A stretch of DNA of 64,000 nt from Roseateles oligotrophus (GCF_025717515.1 NZ_JAJIRN010000003.1:558001-622000); one strand, 5' to 3'. Positions 1-15,492 are shown, numbered from the stretch's first letter. The notes: generated from the sequence alone by a model not told the origin. A program made the numbers and translations.

Positions 1-364
1 TGCCGTTGCCGGTACTCAGTTCGAGTGCATCGCGGAGAGCATGGTCGGTCCGCTGATCTATGGCTTTTCTGAAGACGCTGTCGCTGCCGCGAAGGTCATC
101 GCTGACTTCGCTAAAACCAACGACAAACTGGTCATTAAAGGCGGCGCCTACGGTGGCAAGGCTCTGGATGTCAACGCCGTCAAGGCATTGGCTTCAGTCC
201 CAAGCAAGGAAGTTTTGCTGGCCCAACTGTTGGGTCTGATGCAGTCGCCTGTGTCGCGTTTCGCACGCGTACTGGCTGCCGTGTCGGAGCAACGTGGTGC
301 CGGCGCAGCTCCTGCTGCCGCCGAAGCTACGGAAGTTGCAGCAGAAGCTGCACCTGCCGCCTGA
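1..364 (+). CDS. rplJ: 50S ribosomal protein L10, C-terminal part (5' end outside window)
   Basis: Open reading frame entering from the left edge (first full codon at base 2) and ending in TGA at 362-364. The translation matches the second half of L10, the stalk base protein that binds 23S rRNA and carries L7/L12 dimers on its C-terminal helix. The end is an Ala/Glu-rich tail ([19 protein letters not shown]), as in many betaproteobacteria. It sits 46 nt upstream of rplL, the expected partner. The start codon and any L10 autoregulatory leader are not visible. Confidence 0.96.
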   Translation, partial: AVAGTQFECIAESMVGPLIYGFSEDAVAAAKVIADFAKTNDKLVIKGGAYGGKALDVNAVKALASVPSKEVLLAQLLGLMQSPVSRFARVLAAVSEQRGAGAAPAAAEATEVAAEAAPAA

Positions 365-410
365 ACGATCTGCTGATAAAGCAACCATTAACTGAATCTA
401 GGAGCCACAA

Positions 411-785
411 ATGGCATTCGATAAAGACGCATTCATCTCCGCCCTGGACGCAATGACCGTTCTGGAACTCAATGACCTGGTCAAGGCCATTGAAGAAAAG
501 TTTGGCGTGTCCGCTGCCGCTATGGCCGGCCCAGCTGCAGGTGGCGGTGCCGCTGCTGCTGTTGCTGAAGAGCAGACCGAGTTCAACGTGATCCTGACCG
601 ATTGCGGCGCACAGAAGGTTTCCGTGATTAAGGCTGTTCGCGAAATCACTGGCCTGGGTCTGAAGGAAGCTAAAGACCTGGTCGACGGCGCTCCTAAGGC
701 TGTCAAGGAAGGCGTGTCCAAGGCTGACGCTGAAGCTGCCAAGAAGAAGCTTGAAGACGCCGGCGCTAAGGTCGACGTCAAGTAA
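411..785 (+). CDS. rplL: 50S ribosomal protein L7/L12
   Basis: 124 aa, the usual length. The N-terminal dimerisation domain (about residues 1-33) is followed by an Ala/Gly-rich hinge (about 36-52) and the C-terminal factor-binding domain with the conserved [20 protein letters not shown] block. L7/L12 forms the flexible ribosomal stalk that recruits EF-G, EF-Tu and IF2. The start ATG is preceded by AGGAG with 6 nt spacing. It is co-transcribed with rplJ, and an attenuator-like hairpin lies downstream before rpoB. Confidence 0.98.
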   Translation: MAFDKDAFISALDAMTVLELNDLVKAIEEKFGVSAAAMAGPAAGGGAAAAVAEEQTEFNVILTDCGAQKVSVIKAVREITGLGLKEAKDLVDGAPKAVKEGVSKADAEAAKKKLEDAGAKVDVK

Positions 786-915
786 TTGGCATAAGTTGAA
801 GTCGCCGCCTGGCGGCTTCAATCATGTCAAAAGGCCTCATTGCTTGGGTCTGCCCAGAGAGATGTTCCACCTGACGAGGGCTGGGAATAGATCAATTGGC
901 AGTCACTTGCAGGGC

Positions 916-949
916 TTAAAAGGGGTGGCCTGACGGCCTCCCCTTTTAA
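916..949 (+). terminator. Hairpin between rplL and rpoB (attenuator-like)
   Basis: TTAAAAGGGGTGGCC / GGCCTCCCCTTTTAA form a 15-bp stem with one mismatch around a 4-nt TGAC loop. The distal arm ends in TTTT, so it resembles an intrinsic terminator. It lies in the 421-nt spacer (786-1206) before rpoB. In E. coli the rplL-rpoB gap also holds a partial terminator that sets the ribosomal protein to polymerase ratio, and the same role is inferred here. The rest of the spacer shows only a TATGAT element at 998-1003 without a good -35, so an rpoB promoter is possible but unproven. Confidence 0.6.
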
Positions 950-1206
950 CGTTTGAGGGTTATTACGGTTGAGATTAGTTGAAAGACTCGTGCGGTGTAT
1001 GATGCGCGGTTCTTTCAAGTGTTCTCTGATCCGACTGCAGAGAACCGGTTTGGTCGGGCTTTGGTGCAATGCCGAAGTTGTCCGCCAGCGGTTGGTAGTG
1101 GCCAATCACCAAGCGTCGAGCCGTCCGTTCGGGATGGAGTTCGAGAAGCCAGTCGCCGACGAAGCCCGTCCCACGGCCAGGGGTGGGCTCTCGACACGGA
1201 GTGTTT

Positions 1207-4200
1207 ATGGCGCAAGCAACCCCCTATAGCTTTACCGAGCGCAAGCGAATTCGCAAGAGCTTCGGCAAGCGTGAGAGCGTTCTCAACGTTCCTTATTTGC
1301 TCACCATGCAGAAAGAGGCTTATGTAGCCTTCCTGCAAAAGGATGTGCCCCCTGCCAAACGCAAGCCCGAGGGCCTGCAGGCAGCTTTCCTTTCCGCGTT
1401 CCCGATTGTTTCGCACAACGGTTTCGTGGAGATGAAATTCCTCGAATTCAACATCGCCAAACCGCCGTTCGACACTCGCGAGTGCCAGCAGCGTGGTTTG
1501 ACCTATGCGGCCGCCGTTCGTGCGCGTCTGCAGATGATCATCTATGACCGTGAGTCGCCCCAGGCGAAGACCGTCAAGGAGATCAAGGAGCAAGAGGTCT
1601 ATATGGGCGAAGTTCCGCTCATGACCGATTACGGCTCCTTCATCGTCAATGGCACCGAGCGTGTCATCGTCTCCCAGTTGCATCGCTCACCCGGCGTGTT
1701 CTTCGAGCACGACAAGGGCAAGACACATTCCAGCGGCAAGCTGCTGTTCTCGGCGCGAATCATTCCTTACCGCGGTTCGTGGTTGGACTTTGAATTCGAC
1801 GCCAAGGACATCTTGTTCTTCCGCGTTGACCGTCGCCGCAAGATGCCCGTCACGATTCTGCTGAAGGCCATTGGCCTGAACCCCGAGCAGATCCTGGCGC
1901 ATTTCTTTGTCTTCGACAATTTCCGTCTGATGGACGCCGGTGCACAAATGGAGTTTGTAGCCGACCGTCTGAAGGGCGAGGTTGCGCGATTCGACATCAC
2001 CGACAAGAGCGGCACCGTCATTGTCGAAAAGGACAAGCGCATCACGGCACGTCATACGCGCCAGATGGAGCAGTCCGGTACTCAACATGTGACCGTGCCT
2101 GAGGACTTCTTGGTCGGTCGTTTGTTGGCCAAGAATATGGTCGATGGCGACACCGGCGAAATCATCGCCAAGGCCAACGATGAGTTGACTGACGCCTTGC
2201 TGAAGAAGCTGCGTCAGGCCGGCATCAAGGACGTTCAGTGCTTGTTCACGAACGAGCTGGACGAAGGCGCTTACATCAGCCAGACCCTGGCTGCCGACGA
2301 AACCGCTGATCAGCTGGCTGCGCGAGTTGCGATCTATCGCATGATGCGCCCAGGCGAGCCGCCAACGGAAGACGCGGTCGAAGCGCTGTTCAACCGCTTG
2401 TTCTACAACCCGGACACCTACGATCTGTCGCGCGTGGGCCGGATGAAGTTCAACGCCCGTGCGGGCCGCGATACGCCAGAAGGCGCGATGACCCTGTCGA
2501 ATGAGGACGTCCTCGACGTCGTCAAGATCTTGGTCGAGCTGCGCAATGGCCGTGGCGAAGTCGATGACATCGACCACTTGGGCAATCGTCGCGTGCGTTG
2601 CGTCGGCGAATTGGCCGAGAACCAGTACCGTTCGGGTCTGGCGCGGATCGAGAAGGCTGTCAAGGAACGTCTGGGCCAAGCCGAGACCGAAGCCTTGATG
2701 CCGCATGATCTGATCAACTCCAAGCCGATCTCGGCCGCGTTGAAAGAGTTCTTCGGTGCGTCGCAGTTGTCGCAGTTCATGGATCAGACCAACCCGCTGT
2801 CGGAAATCACGCACAAGCGTCGTGTTTCCGCCCTGGGCCCTGGTGGTTTGACGCGTGAGCGAGCCGGCTTTGAAGTCCGTGACGTGCACCCGACTCACTA
2901 CGGTCGTGTCTGCCCCATTGAAACGCCTGAAGGCCCGAACATTGGTCTGATCAACTCCTTGGCTCTGTACGCGCAGCTGAACGAGTATGGTTTCCTGGAG
3001 ACCCCTTATCGTCGCGTTGTCGACGGCAAGGTGACGACCCAGATCGACTATCTGTCTGCCATCGAAGAAGGCAAGTACGTGATCGCTCAGGCGAACGCGA
3101 CCTTGAGCAGCGAAGGCTCGCTGACGGATGAGTTGGTGTCGGCGCGTGAAAACGGCGAGTCGGTGTTGACCAGCCCAGAGCGCATCCAGTACATGGACGT
3201 TGCGCCTACGCAGATCGTGTCGGTCGCGGCCTCGCTGGTGCCATTCCTTGAGCACGATGATGCAAACCGCGCCTTGATGGGTGCGAATATGCAGCGTCAG
3301 GCCGTGCCTATCTTGCGCCCCGAAAAGGCCATGGTCGGTACCGGTGTCGAGCGCGTCGCAGCCAAGGACTCGGGCACGGTTGTGGCGGCGCGCCGCGGCG
3401 GTATCGTCGACTATGTCGATACCAACCGTATCGTGATTCGTGTCAATGACAACGAAACTGTGGCCGGTGAAGTCGGCGTCGACATTTACAACCTGATTAA
3501 GTATCAGCGTTCCAACCAGAACACCAATATCCATCAGCGCCCGATCGTGCGCCGTGGTGACAAGGTGGCCTCTGAGGACATCATTGCTGACGGTGCTTCC
3601 ACCGACATCGGTGAGTTGGCGCTGGGCCAGAACATGCTGGTCGCCTTCATGCCATGGAACGGCTACAACTTCGAGGATTCGATCCTGATCTCGGAGCGTG
3701 TGATCGCTGAAGACCGTTACACCTCGATTCACATCGAAGAGTTGGTGGTCAATGCGCGTGACACCAAGCTGGGCAGCGAAGAAATCACCCGCGACATTCC
3801 GAACTTGTCCGAGCAGCAGCTTGGTCGCTTGGATGAGTCCGGCATCGTCTACGTTGGTGCCGAAGTCAACGCTGGCGACGTGCTAGTCGGCAAGGTCACG
3901 CCCAAGGGCGAAACCACGCTGACGCCTGAAGAGAAGTTGCTGCGCGCGATCTTCGGCGAGAAGGCTTCCGACGTGAAGGACACGTCCCTGCGTGTCGATC
4001 AAGGCACCTCGGGCACCGTCATCGACGTGCAGGTCTTCACCCGTGAAGGCATCCAGCGCGACAAGCGTGCACAGCAGATCATCGACGATGAGCTGAAGCG
4101 CTTCCGCCTGGATCTGAACGACCAGCTGCGTATCGTGGAGGCCGACTCGTTCGACCGTATCGAGAAGCTGCTGACCGGCCGCGTGGCCAACGGCGGCCCG

Positions 4201-5325
4201 CAGAAGATCGCCAAGGGCACCGTCATCGACAAGGCCTATCTGCAGAGCGTCGAGAAATTCCACTGGTTCGATATTCGTCCCGCCGAGGACGAGGTCGCCA
4301 ACCAGTTGGAGTCGATCAAGAACTCGCTCGAGCAGACCCGTCACAGCTTCGACCTGGGCTTTGAAGAAAAGCGCAAGAAGTTGACTCAGGGCGACGAGTT
4401 GCCGGCCGGCGTGCTGAAGATGGTCAAGGTCTACCTGGCCGTCAAGCGTCGCTTGCAGCCGGGTGACAAGATGGCCGGTCGTCACGGTAACAAGGGTGTG
4501 GTGTCCAAGATCGCTCCGATCGAAGACATGCCTTATATGGCCGACGGCACCACCGTGGACATCGTGTTGAACCCGCTGGGCGTGCCTTCGCGGATGAACG
4601 TGGGTCAGGTTCTTGAAGTGCACTTGGGCTGGGCCGGCAAGGGTATTGGCCAGCGCATCGGCGACATGTTGCAGCAAGAGGCCCGCGTGGCTGAGCTGCG
4701 CAAGTTCTTCGACGAGCTGTACAACCAGTCCGGCAAGAAGGAGCACCTTGACGACCTGAACGACACCGAAATCGTCGAGATGGCGCATAACCTGACCAAC
4801 GGCGTGCCCTTCGCGACGCCGGTGTTCGACGGTGCCAAGGAAGACGAAATCCGCGCGATGCTGAAGCTGGCTTATCCGGATGACATCGCCGCCAAGAAGG
4901 GCTTGACCGCTACGCGCACGCAGGCATTCTTGTCTGATGGCCGTACCGGCGAAGCCTTCGAGCGTCCGACGACCGTGGGCTATATGCATGTGCTGAAGTT
5001 GCACCACTTGGTGGACGACAAGATGCATGCCCGTTCGACCGGCCCGTACAGCTTGGTCACTCAGCAGCCGCTGGGTGGTAAGGCTCAGTTCGGTGGTCAG
5101 CGTTTCGGTGAGATGGAAGTGTGGGCGCTGGAAGCTTATGGCGCCTCCTACATCTTGCAGGAAATGCTGACGGTCAAGTCCGACGACGTGAACGGCCGGA
5201 CCAAGGTCTACGAGAGCATCGTCAAGGGCGAGCACACGATTGAAGCCGGCATGCCGGAGTCCTTCAATGTGCTGGTCAAGGAAATCCGGTCGCTCGGTAT
5301 CGATATTGAGTTGGAACGCAACTGA
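1207..5325 (+). CDS. rpoB: DNA-directed RNA polymerase subunit beta
   Basis: 1372 aa, normal for Betaproteobacteria. I chose the ATG at 1207 ([20 protein letters not shown]), which has a GGAG at 1198-1201; the in-frame ATG at 1183 adds eight residues not found in the family. The rifampicin region reads [20 protein letters not shown] followed by [12 protein letters not shown], with the Q, D, H and S positions (E. coli 513, 516, 526, 531) in their sensitive form. The only change is Thr for Asn at the 518 equivalent. The C-terminal clamp-binding region [20 protein letters not shown] is intact. It forms the catalytic core with rpoC, 94 nt downstream. Confidence 0.99.
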   Translation: MAQATPYSFTERKRIRKSFGKRESVLNVPYLLTMQKEAYVAFLQKDVPPAKRKPEGLQAAFLSAFPIVSHNGFVEMKFLEFNIAKPPFDTRECQQRGLTYAAAVRARLQMIIYDRESPQAKTVKEIKEQEVYMGEVPLMTDYGSFIVNGTERVIVSQLHRSPGVFFEHDKGKTHSSGKLLFSARIIPYRGSWLDFEFDAKDILFFRVDRRRKMPVTILLKAIGLNPEQILAHFFVFDNFRLMDAGAQMEFVADRLKGEVARFDITDKSGTVIVEKDKRITARHTRQMEQSGTQHVTVPEDFLVGRLLAKNMVDGDTGEIIAKANDELTDALLKKLRQAGIKDVQCLFTNELDEGAYISQTLAADETADQLAARVAIYRMMRPGEPPTEDAVEALFNRLFYNPDTYDLSRVGRMKFNARAGRDTPEGAMTLSNEDVLDVVKILVELRNGRGEVDDIDHLGNRRVRCVGELAENQYRSGLARIEKAVKERLGQAETEALMPHDLINSKPISAALKEFFGASQLSQFMDQTNPLSEITHKRRVSALGPGGLTRERAGFEVRDVHPTHYGRVCPIETPEGPNIGLINSLALYAQLNEYGFLETPYRRVVDGKVTTQIDYLSAIEEGKYVIAQANATLSSEGSLTDELVSARENGESVLTSPERIQYMDVAPTQIVSVAASLVPFLEHDDANRALMGANMQRQAVPILRPEKAMVGTGVERVAAKDSGTVVAARRGGIVDYVDTNRIVIRVNDNETVAGEVGVDIYNLIKYQRSNQNTNIHQRPIVRRGDKVASEDIIADGASTDIGELALGQNMLVAFMPWNGYNFEDSILISERVIAEDRYTSIHIEELVVNARDTKLGSEEITRDIPNLSEQQLGRLDESGIVYVGAEVNAGDVLVGKVTPKGETTLTPEEKLLRAIFGEKASDVKDTSLRVDQGTSGTVIDVQVFTREGIQRDKRAQQIIDDELKRFRLDLNDQLRIVEADSFDRIEKLLTGRVANGGPQKIAKGTVIDKAYLQSVEKFHWFDIRPAEDEVANQLESIKNSLEQTRHSFDLGFEEKRKKLTQGDELPAGVLKMVKVYLAVKRRLQPGDKMAGRHGNKGVVSKIAPIEDMPYMADGTTVDIVLNPLGVPSRMNVGQVLEVHLGWAGKGIGQRIGDMLQQEARVAELRKFFDELYNQSGKKEHLDDLNDTEIVEMAHNLTNGVPFATPVFDGAKEDEIRAMLKLAYPDDIAAKKGLTATRTQAFLSDGRTGEAFERPTTVGYMHVLKLHHLVDDKMHARSTGPYSLVTQQPLGGKAQFGGQRFGEMEVWALEAYGASYILQEMLTVKSDDVNGRTKVYESIVKGEHTIEAGMPESFNVLVKEIRSLGIDIELERN

Positions 5326-5334
5326 AGCCATTGC

Positions 5335-5375
5335 GGGACAGGCCGCCCTCGCGTACCCGCGAGTAGCCCTGTCCC
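5335..5375 (+). other. Long hairpin in the rpoB-rpoC spacer
   Basis: GGGACAGG at 5335-5342 pairs with CCTGTCCC at 5368-5375, and inside it CTCGCG at 5348-5353 pairs with CGCGAG at 5358-5363 around a TACC loop. There is no U-run, so it is not a typical terminator. A mRNA processing or stabilising structure between rpoB and rpoC is the likeliest role, by inference only. Confidence 0.55.
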
Positions 5376-5419
5376 CAAAGACTAGACGTTCGTTTTCAAC
5401 CACAAATTAGGAGAAAGCC

Positions 5420-9652
<4,233 letters not shown>

Positions 9653-9678
9653 ACACTGAGCTTTTGTGTTCGCCAACT

Positions 9679-9706
9679 AAAAGGCCGCCCGATGGGCGGC
9701 CTTTTT
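9679..9706. terminator. rpoC terminator, probably bidirectional
   Basis: AAAAGGCCGCCC, loop GAT, GGGCGGCCTTTTT: a perfect GC-rich stem with flanking A and T runs on both arms, so it can terminate both rpoC (+) and the convergent PIN-domain gene (-). The stop codon of the latter begins at the very next base. Confidence 0.9.
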
Positions 9707-10204
9707 CTATTCTGATCGAGGCAATGGCGGGGCAGGGGAGGCCTGCTGCTTAACCCAGGCTTCCGGCGTCAGGATGGCAAGCCCCGCCCGCCGAGCTCGC
9801 TTCGCCAAGGCCAAAACTGCCCGATCCTTCGAAATCAAGTATTGGGCCCGTTCGGACAGGGCCAAGTCGATGAACATCTGATCATCTTTGTCTCTGCAGA
9901 CCAGTCGAATCGCGGGTAGGGGGGCGTGGTCGATTACGCGGCACCAGCGCGCAAACGCCTCATCGATCAATGCAAGATCGGGTCCGTAACTTGAAGCAAT
10001 ACCTCGGCCCAGCACATGCAGCAACTCCGCTTTCATGGCAGTGAGTCCAATCCAGCTTAGGGCTCCGGCTTGCACAGATTCAATCAGGGGCATTACGCTT
10101 TTGTTTTTGAAGACCAACCAGTCCATGATCACCTGGGTGTCAATGACGACCGCCGGCATGGCAGCATCCGGAGCATGCTGGGGTGTGTTACTGCTTGAAT
10201 GCAT
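9707..10204 (-). CDS. PIN-domain protein (putative ribonuclease)
   Basis: 165 aa, or 150 aa if translation starts at Met16 (10159), which begins the domain (MPAVVIDTQVIMDWLVF). The layout fits a PIN nuclease of the COG1569 type: acidic residues Asp22, Glu60, Asp107/108, Asp113 and a terminal SKDRAVL motif with Asp127. Such proteins cleave RNA with Mg/Mn and many are toxins of VapBC-like pairs. No antitoxin gene is visible beside it, so a toxin role is unsupported. It sits alone between the rpoBC and str operons, convergent to rpoC. Confidence 0.75.
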   Translation of the reverse strand: MHSSSNTPQHAPDAAMPAVVIDTQVIMDWLVFKNKSVMPLIESVQAGALSWIGLTAMKAELLHVLGRGIASSYGPDLALIDEAFARWCRVIDHAPLPAIRLVCRDKDDQMFIDLALSERAQYLISKDRAVLALAKRARRAGLAILTPEAWVKQQASPAPPLPRSE

Positions 10205-10287
10205 GAGTTCTATTCAAAGTGGCCTTGGCAGCCAAAAGGGAGTCTTGGGGGCGCTGAGGTCCGGTTCACATGCGGCGAATGCGGTAC

Positions 10288-10317
10288 TTGTATCTTAAGA
10301 CTGTTCTGGACTACAAT
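10288..10317 (+). promoter_or_regulatory. Putative str operon promoter
   Basis: TTGTAT (10288-10293), 18-nt spacer, TACAAT (10312-10317), about 200 nt upstream of rpsL. Four of six and five of six positions match the sigma-70 consensus. It lies in the 313-nt gap between the PIN gene and rpsL, where the str operon promoter is expected. The long leader may carry regulatory structure, but I see no clear one. Confidence 0.5.
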
Positions 10318-10517
10318 CACAGGCTCTTCGGCGGGCCCTGCTGCGCATTTCGCGCGGCCGAAGCATCCTCAAGTGCTCCGCATGGCGCGGCGCACTAATA
10401 AGATAAATCAGCGGATTCCTTTGGGATTGTTGGTTTTTCAGGGGCTACACAGGGCTTGCACTCATCCTGAGTGCCTTTAAGCCGAAGCGTGTGACTTCAA
10501 ACGGGAACAAGTTACTT

Positions 10518-10895
10518 ATGCCAACAATCAATCAACTCGTGCGCCACGGTCGAGAGACCGAGGTCACGAAATCCAAGTCGCCAGCGATGCAGGGTTGCCC
10601 CCAGCGTCGTGGCGTGTGCACTCGTGTGTACACCACGACTCCTAAGAAGCCTAACTCGGCTTTGCGTAAAGTCGCCAAGGTGCGTCTGACTAACGGTTTC
10701 GAGGTTATCTCGTACATCGGCGGTGAAGGCCACAACTTGCAAGAGCACAGCGTTGTGCTGGTGCGCGGCGGTCGGGTCAAGGACTTGCCAGGTGTGCGTT
10801 ACCACATCGTGCGCGGATCACTCGACTTGCAGGGCGTGAAAGACCGCAAGCAGTCGCGTTCCAAGTACGGCGCGAAGCGTCCAAAGAACAAGTAA
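10518..10895 (+). CDS. rpsL: 30S ribosomal protein S12
   Basis: 125 aa from ATG 10518 ([13 protein letters not shown]), the family-standard start; an upstream in-frame start at 10491 adds nine unsupported residues. S12 lines the decoding centre. The streptomycin loops are wild type ([13 protein letters not shown] and [17 protein letters not shown]), predicting sensitivity. It is the first gene of the str operon, followed by rpsG after 163 nt. Confidence 0.98.
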   Translation: MPTINQLVRHGRETEVTKSKSPAMQGCPQRRGVCTRVYTTTPKKPNSALRKVAKVRLTNGFEVISYIGGEGHNLQEHSVVLVRGGRVKDLPGVRYHIVRGSLDLQGVKDRKQSRSKYGAKRPKNK

Positions 10896-11058
10896 TACAA
10901 GCCCTATCGGCCCGGCATTTTGCTGGCGCTCGATTTTTTCGACTCATGTCGCTCTCAAGAGTGGCAATAGATCGAGTAAGTGGATGCCCCAGAAGTCGGT
11001 GGCCATCCAACGGTGCAGGGCATATGCCCGTACCAACTGAAGCAAGAGGAAGAATCCC

Positions 11059-11529
11059 ATGCCACGTCGTCGCGAAGTACCCAAGCGGGAAATCCTGCCC
11101 GATCCAAAATTCGGTAATGTTGACCTGTCCAAATTCATGAACGTGATCATGGAATCGGGCAAGAAGGCCGTTGCAGAGCGCATCATTTATGGCGCTTTGG
11201 AGCAGATCGAAAAGAAGGCCGGCAAAGATCCGCTGGAAGTGTTCATGGTCGCCCTGAACAACGTCAAGCCAATGGTTGAAGTGAAGTCACGCCGTGTCGG
11301 CGGTGCAAACTACCAAGTTCCCGTGGAAGTTCGCCCCGTCCGCCGGATGGCTTTGGCCATGCGTTGGTTGAAGGAGTCGGCCCGCAAGCGCGGTGAGAAG
11401 TCGATGTTCCAGCGTTTGGCTAACGAGTTGCTCGAGGCCGCTGAAGGCCGCGGCGGCGCCATGAAAAAGCGTGACGAAGTTCACCGCATGGCAGAAGCCA
11501 ACAAGGCGTTCTCGCACTTCCGCTTCTAA
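11059..11529 (+). CDS. rpsG: 30S ribosomal protein S7
   Basis: 156 aa, full length. It begins [20 protein letters not shown] and ends with the conserved [14 protein letters not shown]7 nucleates assembly of the 30S head and contacts E-site tRNA; in E. coli it represses its own operon by binding the rpsL-rpsG spacer. That spacer is long here (163 nt), which would leave room for such a site. The RBS AGAGGAAGA precedes the ATG. Confidence 0.98.
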   Translation: MPRRREVPKREILPDPKFGNVDLSKFMNVIMESGKKAVAERIIYGALEQIEKKAGKDPLEVFMVALNNVKPMVEVKSRRVGGANYQVPVEVRPVRRMALAMRWLKESARKRGEKSMFQRLANELLEAAEGRGGAMKKRDEVHRMAEANKAFSHFRF

Positions 11530-11599
11530 ACTACCAAGTTCCGGCCGCCTCGGGTTAATACTAACCCGCTGGCGGCTCCTGCCTTTTTGGAGTGACATC

Positions 11600-13702
11600 A
11601 TGGCACGCAAGACCCCTATCGAGCGCTACCGCAATATCGGTATCTCGGCGCACATCGACGCCGGCAAGACAACGACGACAGAGCGGATCCTTTACTACAC
11701 CGGTGTGAACCACAAGATCGGTGAAGTCCATGATGGCGCTGCCACCATGGACTGGATGGAGCAAGAGCAAGAGCGTGGCATCACGATTACGTCGGCTGCC
11801 ACGACTTGTTTCTGGAAGGGCATGGACGCATCGCGCGCCGAGCACCGCATCAACATTATTGACACCCCTGGGCACGTTGACTTTACGATTGAAGTTGAGC
11901 GTTCAATGCGCGTGCTTGACGGCGCCTGCATGGTCTATTGTGCGGTCGGTGGCGTGCAGCCGCAGTCCGAGACCGTTTGGCGGCAGGCTAACAAATACAA
12001 GGTCCCGCGCCTTGCCTTTGTCAACAAGATGGACCGTACTGGCGCCAACTTCTACAAGGTCTACGACCAGATGAAGGCGCGTTTGAAGGCTAATCCAGTA
12101 CCCGTGGTGCTGCCGATTGGTGCTGAAGACAACTTCCAGGGCGTCATCGACTTGACCGTGATGAAGGCCATCTACTGGGACGAAGCGTCTCAGGGCATGA
12201 AGTTCGACTACCGTGAAATTCCTGCTGAACTGCTGGAAGAAGCTCAAAAGTGGCGCGACAACCTGGTTGAAGCCGCCGCCGAGTCGAACGAAGACATGAT
12301 GAACAAGTACCTGGAAACCGGTGAACTCAGCGATGCTGAAGTCATGCAAGGTATCCGTACGCGCACCTTGGCTGCCGAAATTCAGCCAATGTTCTGCGGC
12401 ACCGCGTTCAAGAACAAGGGCGTGCAGCGCATGCTGGACGGTGTGATTGACTTCATGCCTTCGCCACTCGACGTGCCGCCTGTTCCGGGTACTGATGAAG
12501 ACGACAAGCCGGCGACTCGTGAGGCCTCGGATTCCGCCAAGTTCTCGGCATTGGCATTCAAGTTGATGACCGACCCGTACGTCGGCCAATTGACCTTCGT
12601 TCGTGTGTACTCGGGCGTCTTGAAGTCGGGTGACTCGGTCTACAACCCGATCCGCAGCAAGAAAGAGCGTATCGGTCGTATCTTGCAGATGCACGCCAAC
12701 CAGCGTGAGGAAATCTCGGAAATTCTGGCCGGCGACATCGCAGCATGCGTGGGCTTGAAGGACGTGACCACTGGCGAAACACTGTGCGATCCGGACTCGA
12801 TCATCACCTTGGAAAAGATGGTGTTCCCTGAGCCGGTGATTTCGCAAGCCGTTGAGCCTAAGACCAAGGCTGACCAGGAAAAGATGGGTATCGCGCTCGG
12901 CCGTTTGGCCAAGGAAGATCCTTCGTTCCGCCTGCGTACCGATGAAGAGTCGGGTCAGACCATCATTTCCGGGATGGGTGAGTTGCACCTGGAAATTATT
13001 GTCGACCGCATGAAGCGCGAATTTGGCGTTGAGGCCAACGTCGGCAAGCCGCAAGTGGCCTATCGCGAAACCATCCGCAAGTCGGTTTCCGATGTGGATG
13101 GCAAGTTCGTTCGCCAGTCGGGTGGTAAGGGTCAGTACGGCCACGTGGTTCTGACCGTCGAGCCGCAAGAGCCAGGCAAGGGCTTTGAGTTTGTCGACGC
13201 GATCAAGGGCGGTGTGGTTCCACGTGAATTCATCCCTGCGGTTGAGAAGGGTGTGCTTGAGTCGCTGCCTAACGGCGTTTTGGCCGGCTTTCCGGTTGTG
13301 GATGTGAAGGTTACATTGACCTTCGGCTCCTACCACGAAGTTGACTCGAACGAAAACGCGTTCAAGATGGCTGCTTCCCTTGGTTTCAAGGAAGGCTGCC
13401 GCCGCGCTTCGCCGGTGATTCTGGAGCCAATGATGGCTGTGGAAGTCGAGACTCCCGAAGACTATGCCGGTAACGTGATGGGCGATCTGTCCAGCCGCCG
13501 CGGTATGGTTCAAGGTATGGATGATATGGTCGGTGGCGGCAAGGTCATCAAGGCCGAAGTTCCATTGTCGGAAATGTTCGGCTACTCGACCACGCTGCGT
13601 TCCGCGACCCAGGGTCGCGCTACGTACACGATGGAGTTCAAGCATTACAGCGAAGCTCCTAAGAACGTGGCCGAGGCGATCATCACCGCTCGCGGCAAGT
13701 AA
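11600..13702 (+). CDS. fusA: Elongation factor G
   Basis: 700 aa from ATG 11600 ([20 protein letters not shown]); the upstream in-frame extension overlaps rpsG and is not part of the protein. GTPase motifs are G1 [12 protein letters not shown] (residues 17-28), G3 DTPGHVDF and G4 NKMD. Domains II to V follow, including GGKGQYGHV in domain IV and the RGMVQGMDD region in domain V. EF-G catalyses translocation and, with RRF, ribosome recycling. The RBS TTTTGGAGTGACATC precedes the start. Confidence 0.98.
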   Translation: MARKTPIERYRNIGISAHIDAGKTTTTERILYYTGVNHKIGEVHDGAATMDWMEQEQERGITITSAATTCFWKGMDASRAEHRINIIDTPGHVDFTIEVERSMRVLDGACMVYCAVGGVQPQSETVWRQANKYKVPRLAFVNKMDRTGANFYKVYDQMKARLKANPVPVVLPIGAEDNFQGVIDLTVMKAIYWDEASQGMKFDYREIPAELLEEAQKWRDNLVEAAAESNEDMMNKYLETGELSDAEVMQGIRTRTLAAEIQPMFCGTAFKNKGVQRMLDGVIDFMPSPLDVPPVPGTDEDDKPATREASDSAKFSALAFKLMTDPYVGQLTFVRVYSGVLKSGDSVYNPIRSKKERIGRILQMHANQREEISEILAGDIAACVGLKDVTTGETLCDPDSIITLEKMVFPEPVISQAVEPKTKADQEKMGIALGRLAKEDPSFRLRTDEESGQTIISGMGELHLEIIVDRMKREFGVEANVGKPQVAYRETIRKSVSDVDGKFVRQSGGKGQYGHVVLTVEPQEPGKGFEFVDAIKGGVVPREFIPAVEKGVLESLPNGVLAGFPVVDVKVTLTFGSYHEVDSNENAFKMAASLGFKEGCRRASPVILEPMMAVEVETPEDYAGNVMGDLSSRRGMVQGMDDMVGGGKVIKAEVPLSEMFGYSTTLRSATQGRATYTMEFKHYSEAPKNVAEAIITARGK

Positions 13703-13711
13703 AAAACATTC

Positions 13712-13744
13712 GGTGGGCCTGCCTCTTGGGTGGGCCTGCTTTTT
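13712..13744 (+). terminator. Weak terminator-like hairpin after fusA
   Basis: Just after the fusA stop, GGGCCTGCC pairs imperfectly with GGGTGGGCC (one bulge, two G-U pairs) across a TCTT loop and runs into TGCTTTTT. A second, U-less hairpin, TCCCCGGT / GCCGGGGA, lies at 13773-13796. Together they may attenuate transcription between fusA and tuf or mark an RNA processing site. Confidence 0.4.
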
Positions 13745-13859
13745 GTGAATTGAATCCGTCTTCGCAGACGCCTCCCCGGTTGCCAATCGCCGGGGAATCA
13801 GGGTGCTACGGAAACGCTAAACCAGTAGATTGGCAAGATGCTCTTTTCGGAGAATACAA

Positions 13860-15050
13860 ATGGCAAAAAGCAAATTTGAACGTACCAAGCCACACGTCAA
13901 TGTGGGCACGATCGGTCACGTTGACCATGGCAAGACCACGCTGACGGCGGCTATCGCAACCGTGCTGGCAGCTAAATTCGGCGGCGAGGCGAAGGCCTAT
14001 GACCAGATCGATGCGGCACCGGAAGAGAAGGCCCGTGGTATCACGATCAACACGGCTCACGTTGAGTATGAGACGGCTGGCCGTCACTACGCACACGTGG
14101 ACTGCCCAGGCCACGCCGACTATGTGAAGAACATGATCACCGGCGCGGCTCAGATGGACGGCGCGATTCTGGTTTGCTCGGCCGCTGACGGTCCGATGCC
14201 ACAGACTCGCGAGCACATCTTGCTGGCTCGTCAGGTTGGTGTGAAGTACATCATCGTCTTCCTGAACAAGTGCGACATGGTGGACGACGCCGAGTTGCTG
14301 GAGCTGGTCGAAATGGAAGTGCGCGAGCTCTTGTCCAAGTATGACTTCCCTGGCGATGACACACCGATCATCAAAGGTTCGGCCAAGCTGGCGCTGGAAG
14401 GCGACAAGGGTCCATTGGGCGAGCAGGCGATTTTCGCGCTGGCCGATGCACTGGACAGCTACATCCCTCAGCCTGAGCGTGCCATGGACGGCGCCTTCTT
14501 GCTGCCGGTTGAAGACGTGTTCTCGATCTCGGGTCGCGGCACCGTGGTGACCGGCCGTATCGAGCGCGGTATCGTCAAGGTCGGCGAAGAAATTGAAATC
14601 GTTGGTATCCGTGATGTCCAAAAGACAACCGTGACCGGCGTGGAAATGTTCCGCAAGCTGCTGGACCAAGGTCAAGCCGGTGACAACGTCGGCATCTTGC
14701 TGCGCGGCACCAAGCGTGAAGACGTCGAGCGCGGCCAAGTGCTGAGCAAGCCAGGTTCGATCAAGCCACACACCCACTTCACGGCTGAGGTGTATGTCTT
14801 GTCTAAGGAAGAGGGCGGCCGCCACACGCCGTTCTTCAACAACTATCGTCCACAGTTCTACTTCCGTACGACTGACGTGACCGGTGCTGTTGAATTGCCG
14901 AAGGACAAGGAAATGGTTATGCCTGGCGACAACGTCGGCATGACGATCAAGCTGATCGCTCCGATCGCGATGGAAACAGGTCTGCGCTTCGCGATTCGCG
15001 AAGGTGGCCGTACCGTTGGTTCGGGCGTGGTTGCTACGATCATCGCTTAA
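13860..15050 (+). CDS. tuf: Elongation factor Tu
   Basis: 396 aa from ATG 13860 ([20 protein letters not shown]). G1 GHVDHGKT (residues 19-26), G3 DCPGH and G4 NKCD are intact, as are the aminoacyl-tRNA binding domains II and III up to the terminal [10 protein letters not shown]. The RBS CGGAG stands 9 nt upstream; an earlier in-frame ATG at 13830 is rejected. Burkholderiales usually have a second copy upstream of secE-nusG, which would lie outside this window. Confidence 0.98.
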   Translation: MAKSKFERTKPHVNVGTIGHVDHGKTTLTAAIATVLAAKFGGEAKAYDQIDAAPEEKARGITINTAHVEYETAGRHYAHVDCPGHADYVKNMITGAAQMDGAILVCSAADGPMPQTREHILLARQVGVKYIIVFLNKCDMVDDAELLELVEMEVRELLSKYDFPGDDTPIIKGSAKLALEGDKGPLGEQAIFALADALDSYIPQPERAMDGAFLLPVEDVFSISGRGTVVTGRIERGIVKVGEEIEIVGIRDVQKTTVTGVEMFRKLLDQGQAGDNVGILLRGTKREDVERGQVLSKPGSIKPHTHFTAEVYVLSKEEGGRHTPFFNNYRPQFYFRTTDVTGAVELPKDKEMVMPGDNVGMTIKLIAPIAMETGLRFAIREGGRTVGSGVVATIIA

Positions 15051-15147
15051 GACTTTTGCGTGACCAGCCCCGCTTGCAGTTTCTTGCTGCCGGCAGGGCT
15101 TCACCAACTTCGCGGCTCCTCGCCGCTCGCTCTTTGAAGGAATCGTC

Positions 15148-15459
15148 ATGCAAAAGCAAAAGATCCGCATCCGCCTGAAGGCGTTTGACTACAAGTTGAT
15201 CGATCAATCGGCAGCTGAAATCGTTGAAACCGCCAAGCGCACCGGCGCGATCGTCAAGGGTCCAGTGCCTTTGCCGACACGCATGCAGCGCTTCGACATC
15301 CTGCGTTCGCCGCACGTCAACAAGACATCGCGCGACCAATTCGAGATCCGTACGCACCAGCGTCTGATGGACATCGTTGATCCTACCGACAAGACAGTTG
15401 ATGCTTTGATGAAGCTTGACCTGCCTGCCGGCGTCGACGTCGAGATCAAGTTGCAGTAA
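15148..15459 (+). CDS. rpsJ: 30S ribosomal protein S10
   Basis: 103 aa ([20 protein letters not shown]), full length. S10 is part of the 30S head and partners NusB in antitermination. It is preceded by GAAGGA at a good distance and by a 97-nt spacer from tuf that can fold (AGCCC at 15066-15070 with GGGCT near 15096). Here rpsJ ends the str operon, since a terminator follows and rplC has its own promoter, unlike E. coli where rpsJ leads the S10 operon. Confidence 0.98.
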   Translation: MQKQKIRIRLKAFDYKLIDQSAAEIVETAKRTGAIVKGPVPLPTRMQRFDILRSPHVNKTSRDQFEIRTHQRLMDIVDPTDKTVDALMKLDLPAGVDVEIKLQ

Positions 15460-15492
15460 AAACATCCATCCACTTCGGTGGATTGATGGCCG

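Noticed and set aside
1687-3732. Long minus-strand frame (681 codons) opposite rpoB
   Set aside because: Antisense shadow of a highly conserved gene in GC-rich DNA; no family resemblance and no RBS.
11903-13786. Minus-strand frame of 627 codons opposite fusA
   Set aside because: Shadow of fusA codon bias; His/Leu/Val-rich nonsense without domains.
13806-15170. Minus-strand frame of 454 codons opposite tuf
   Set aside because: Shadow of the EF-Tu gene.
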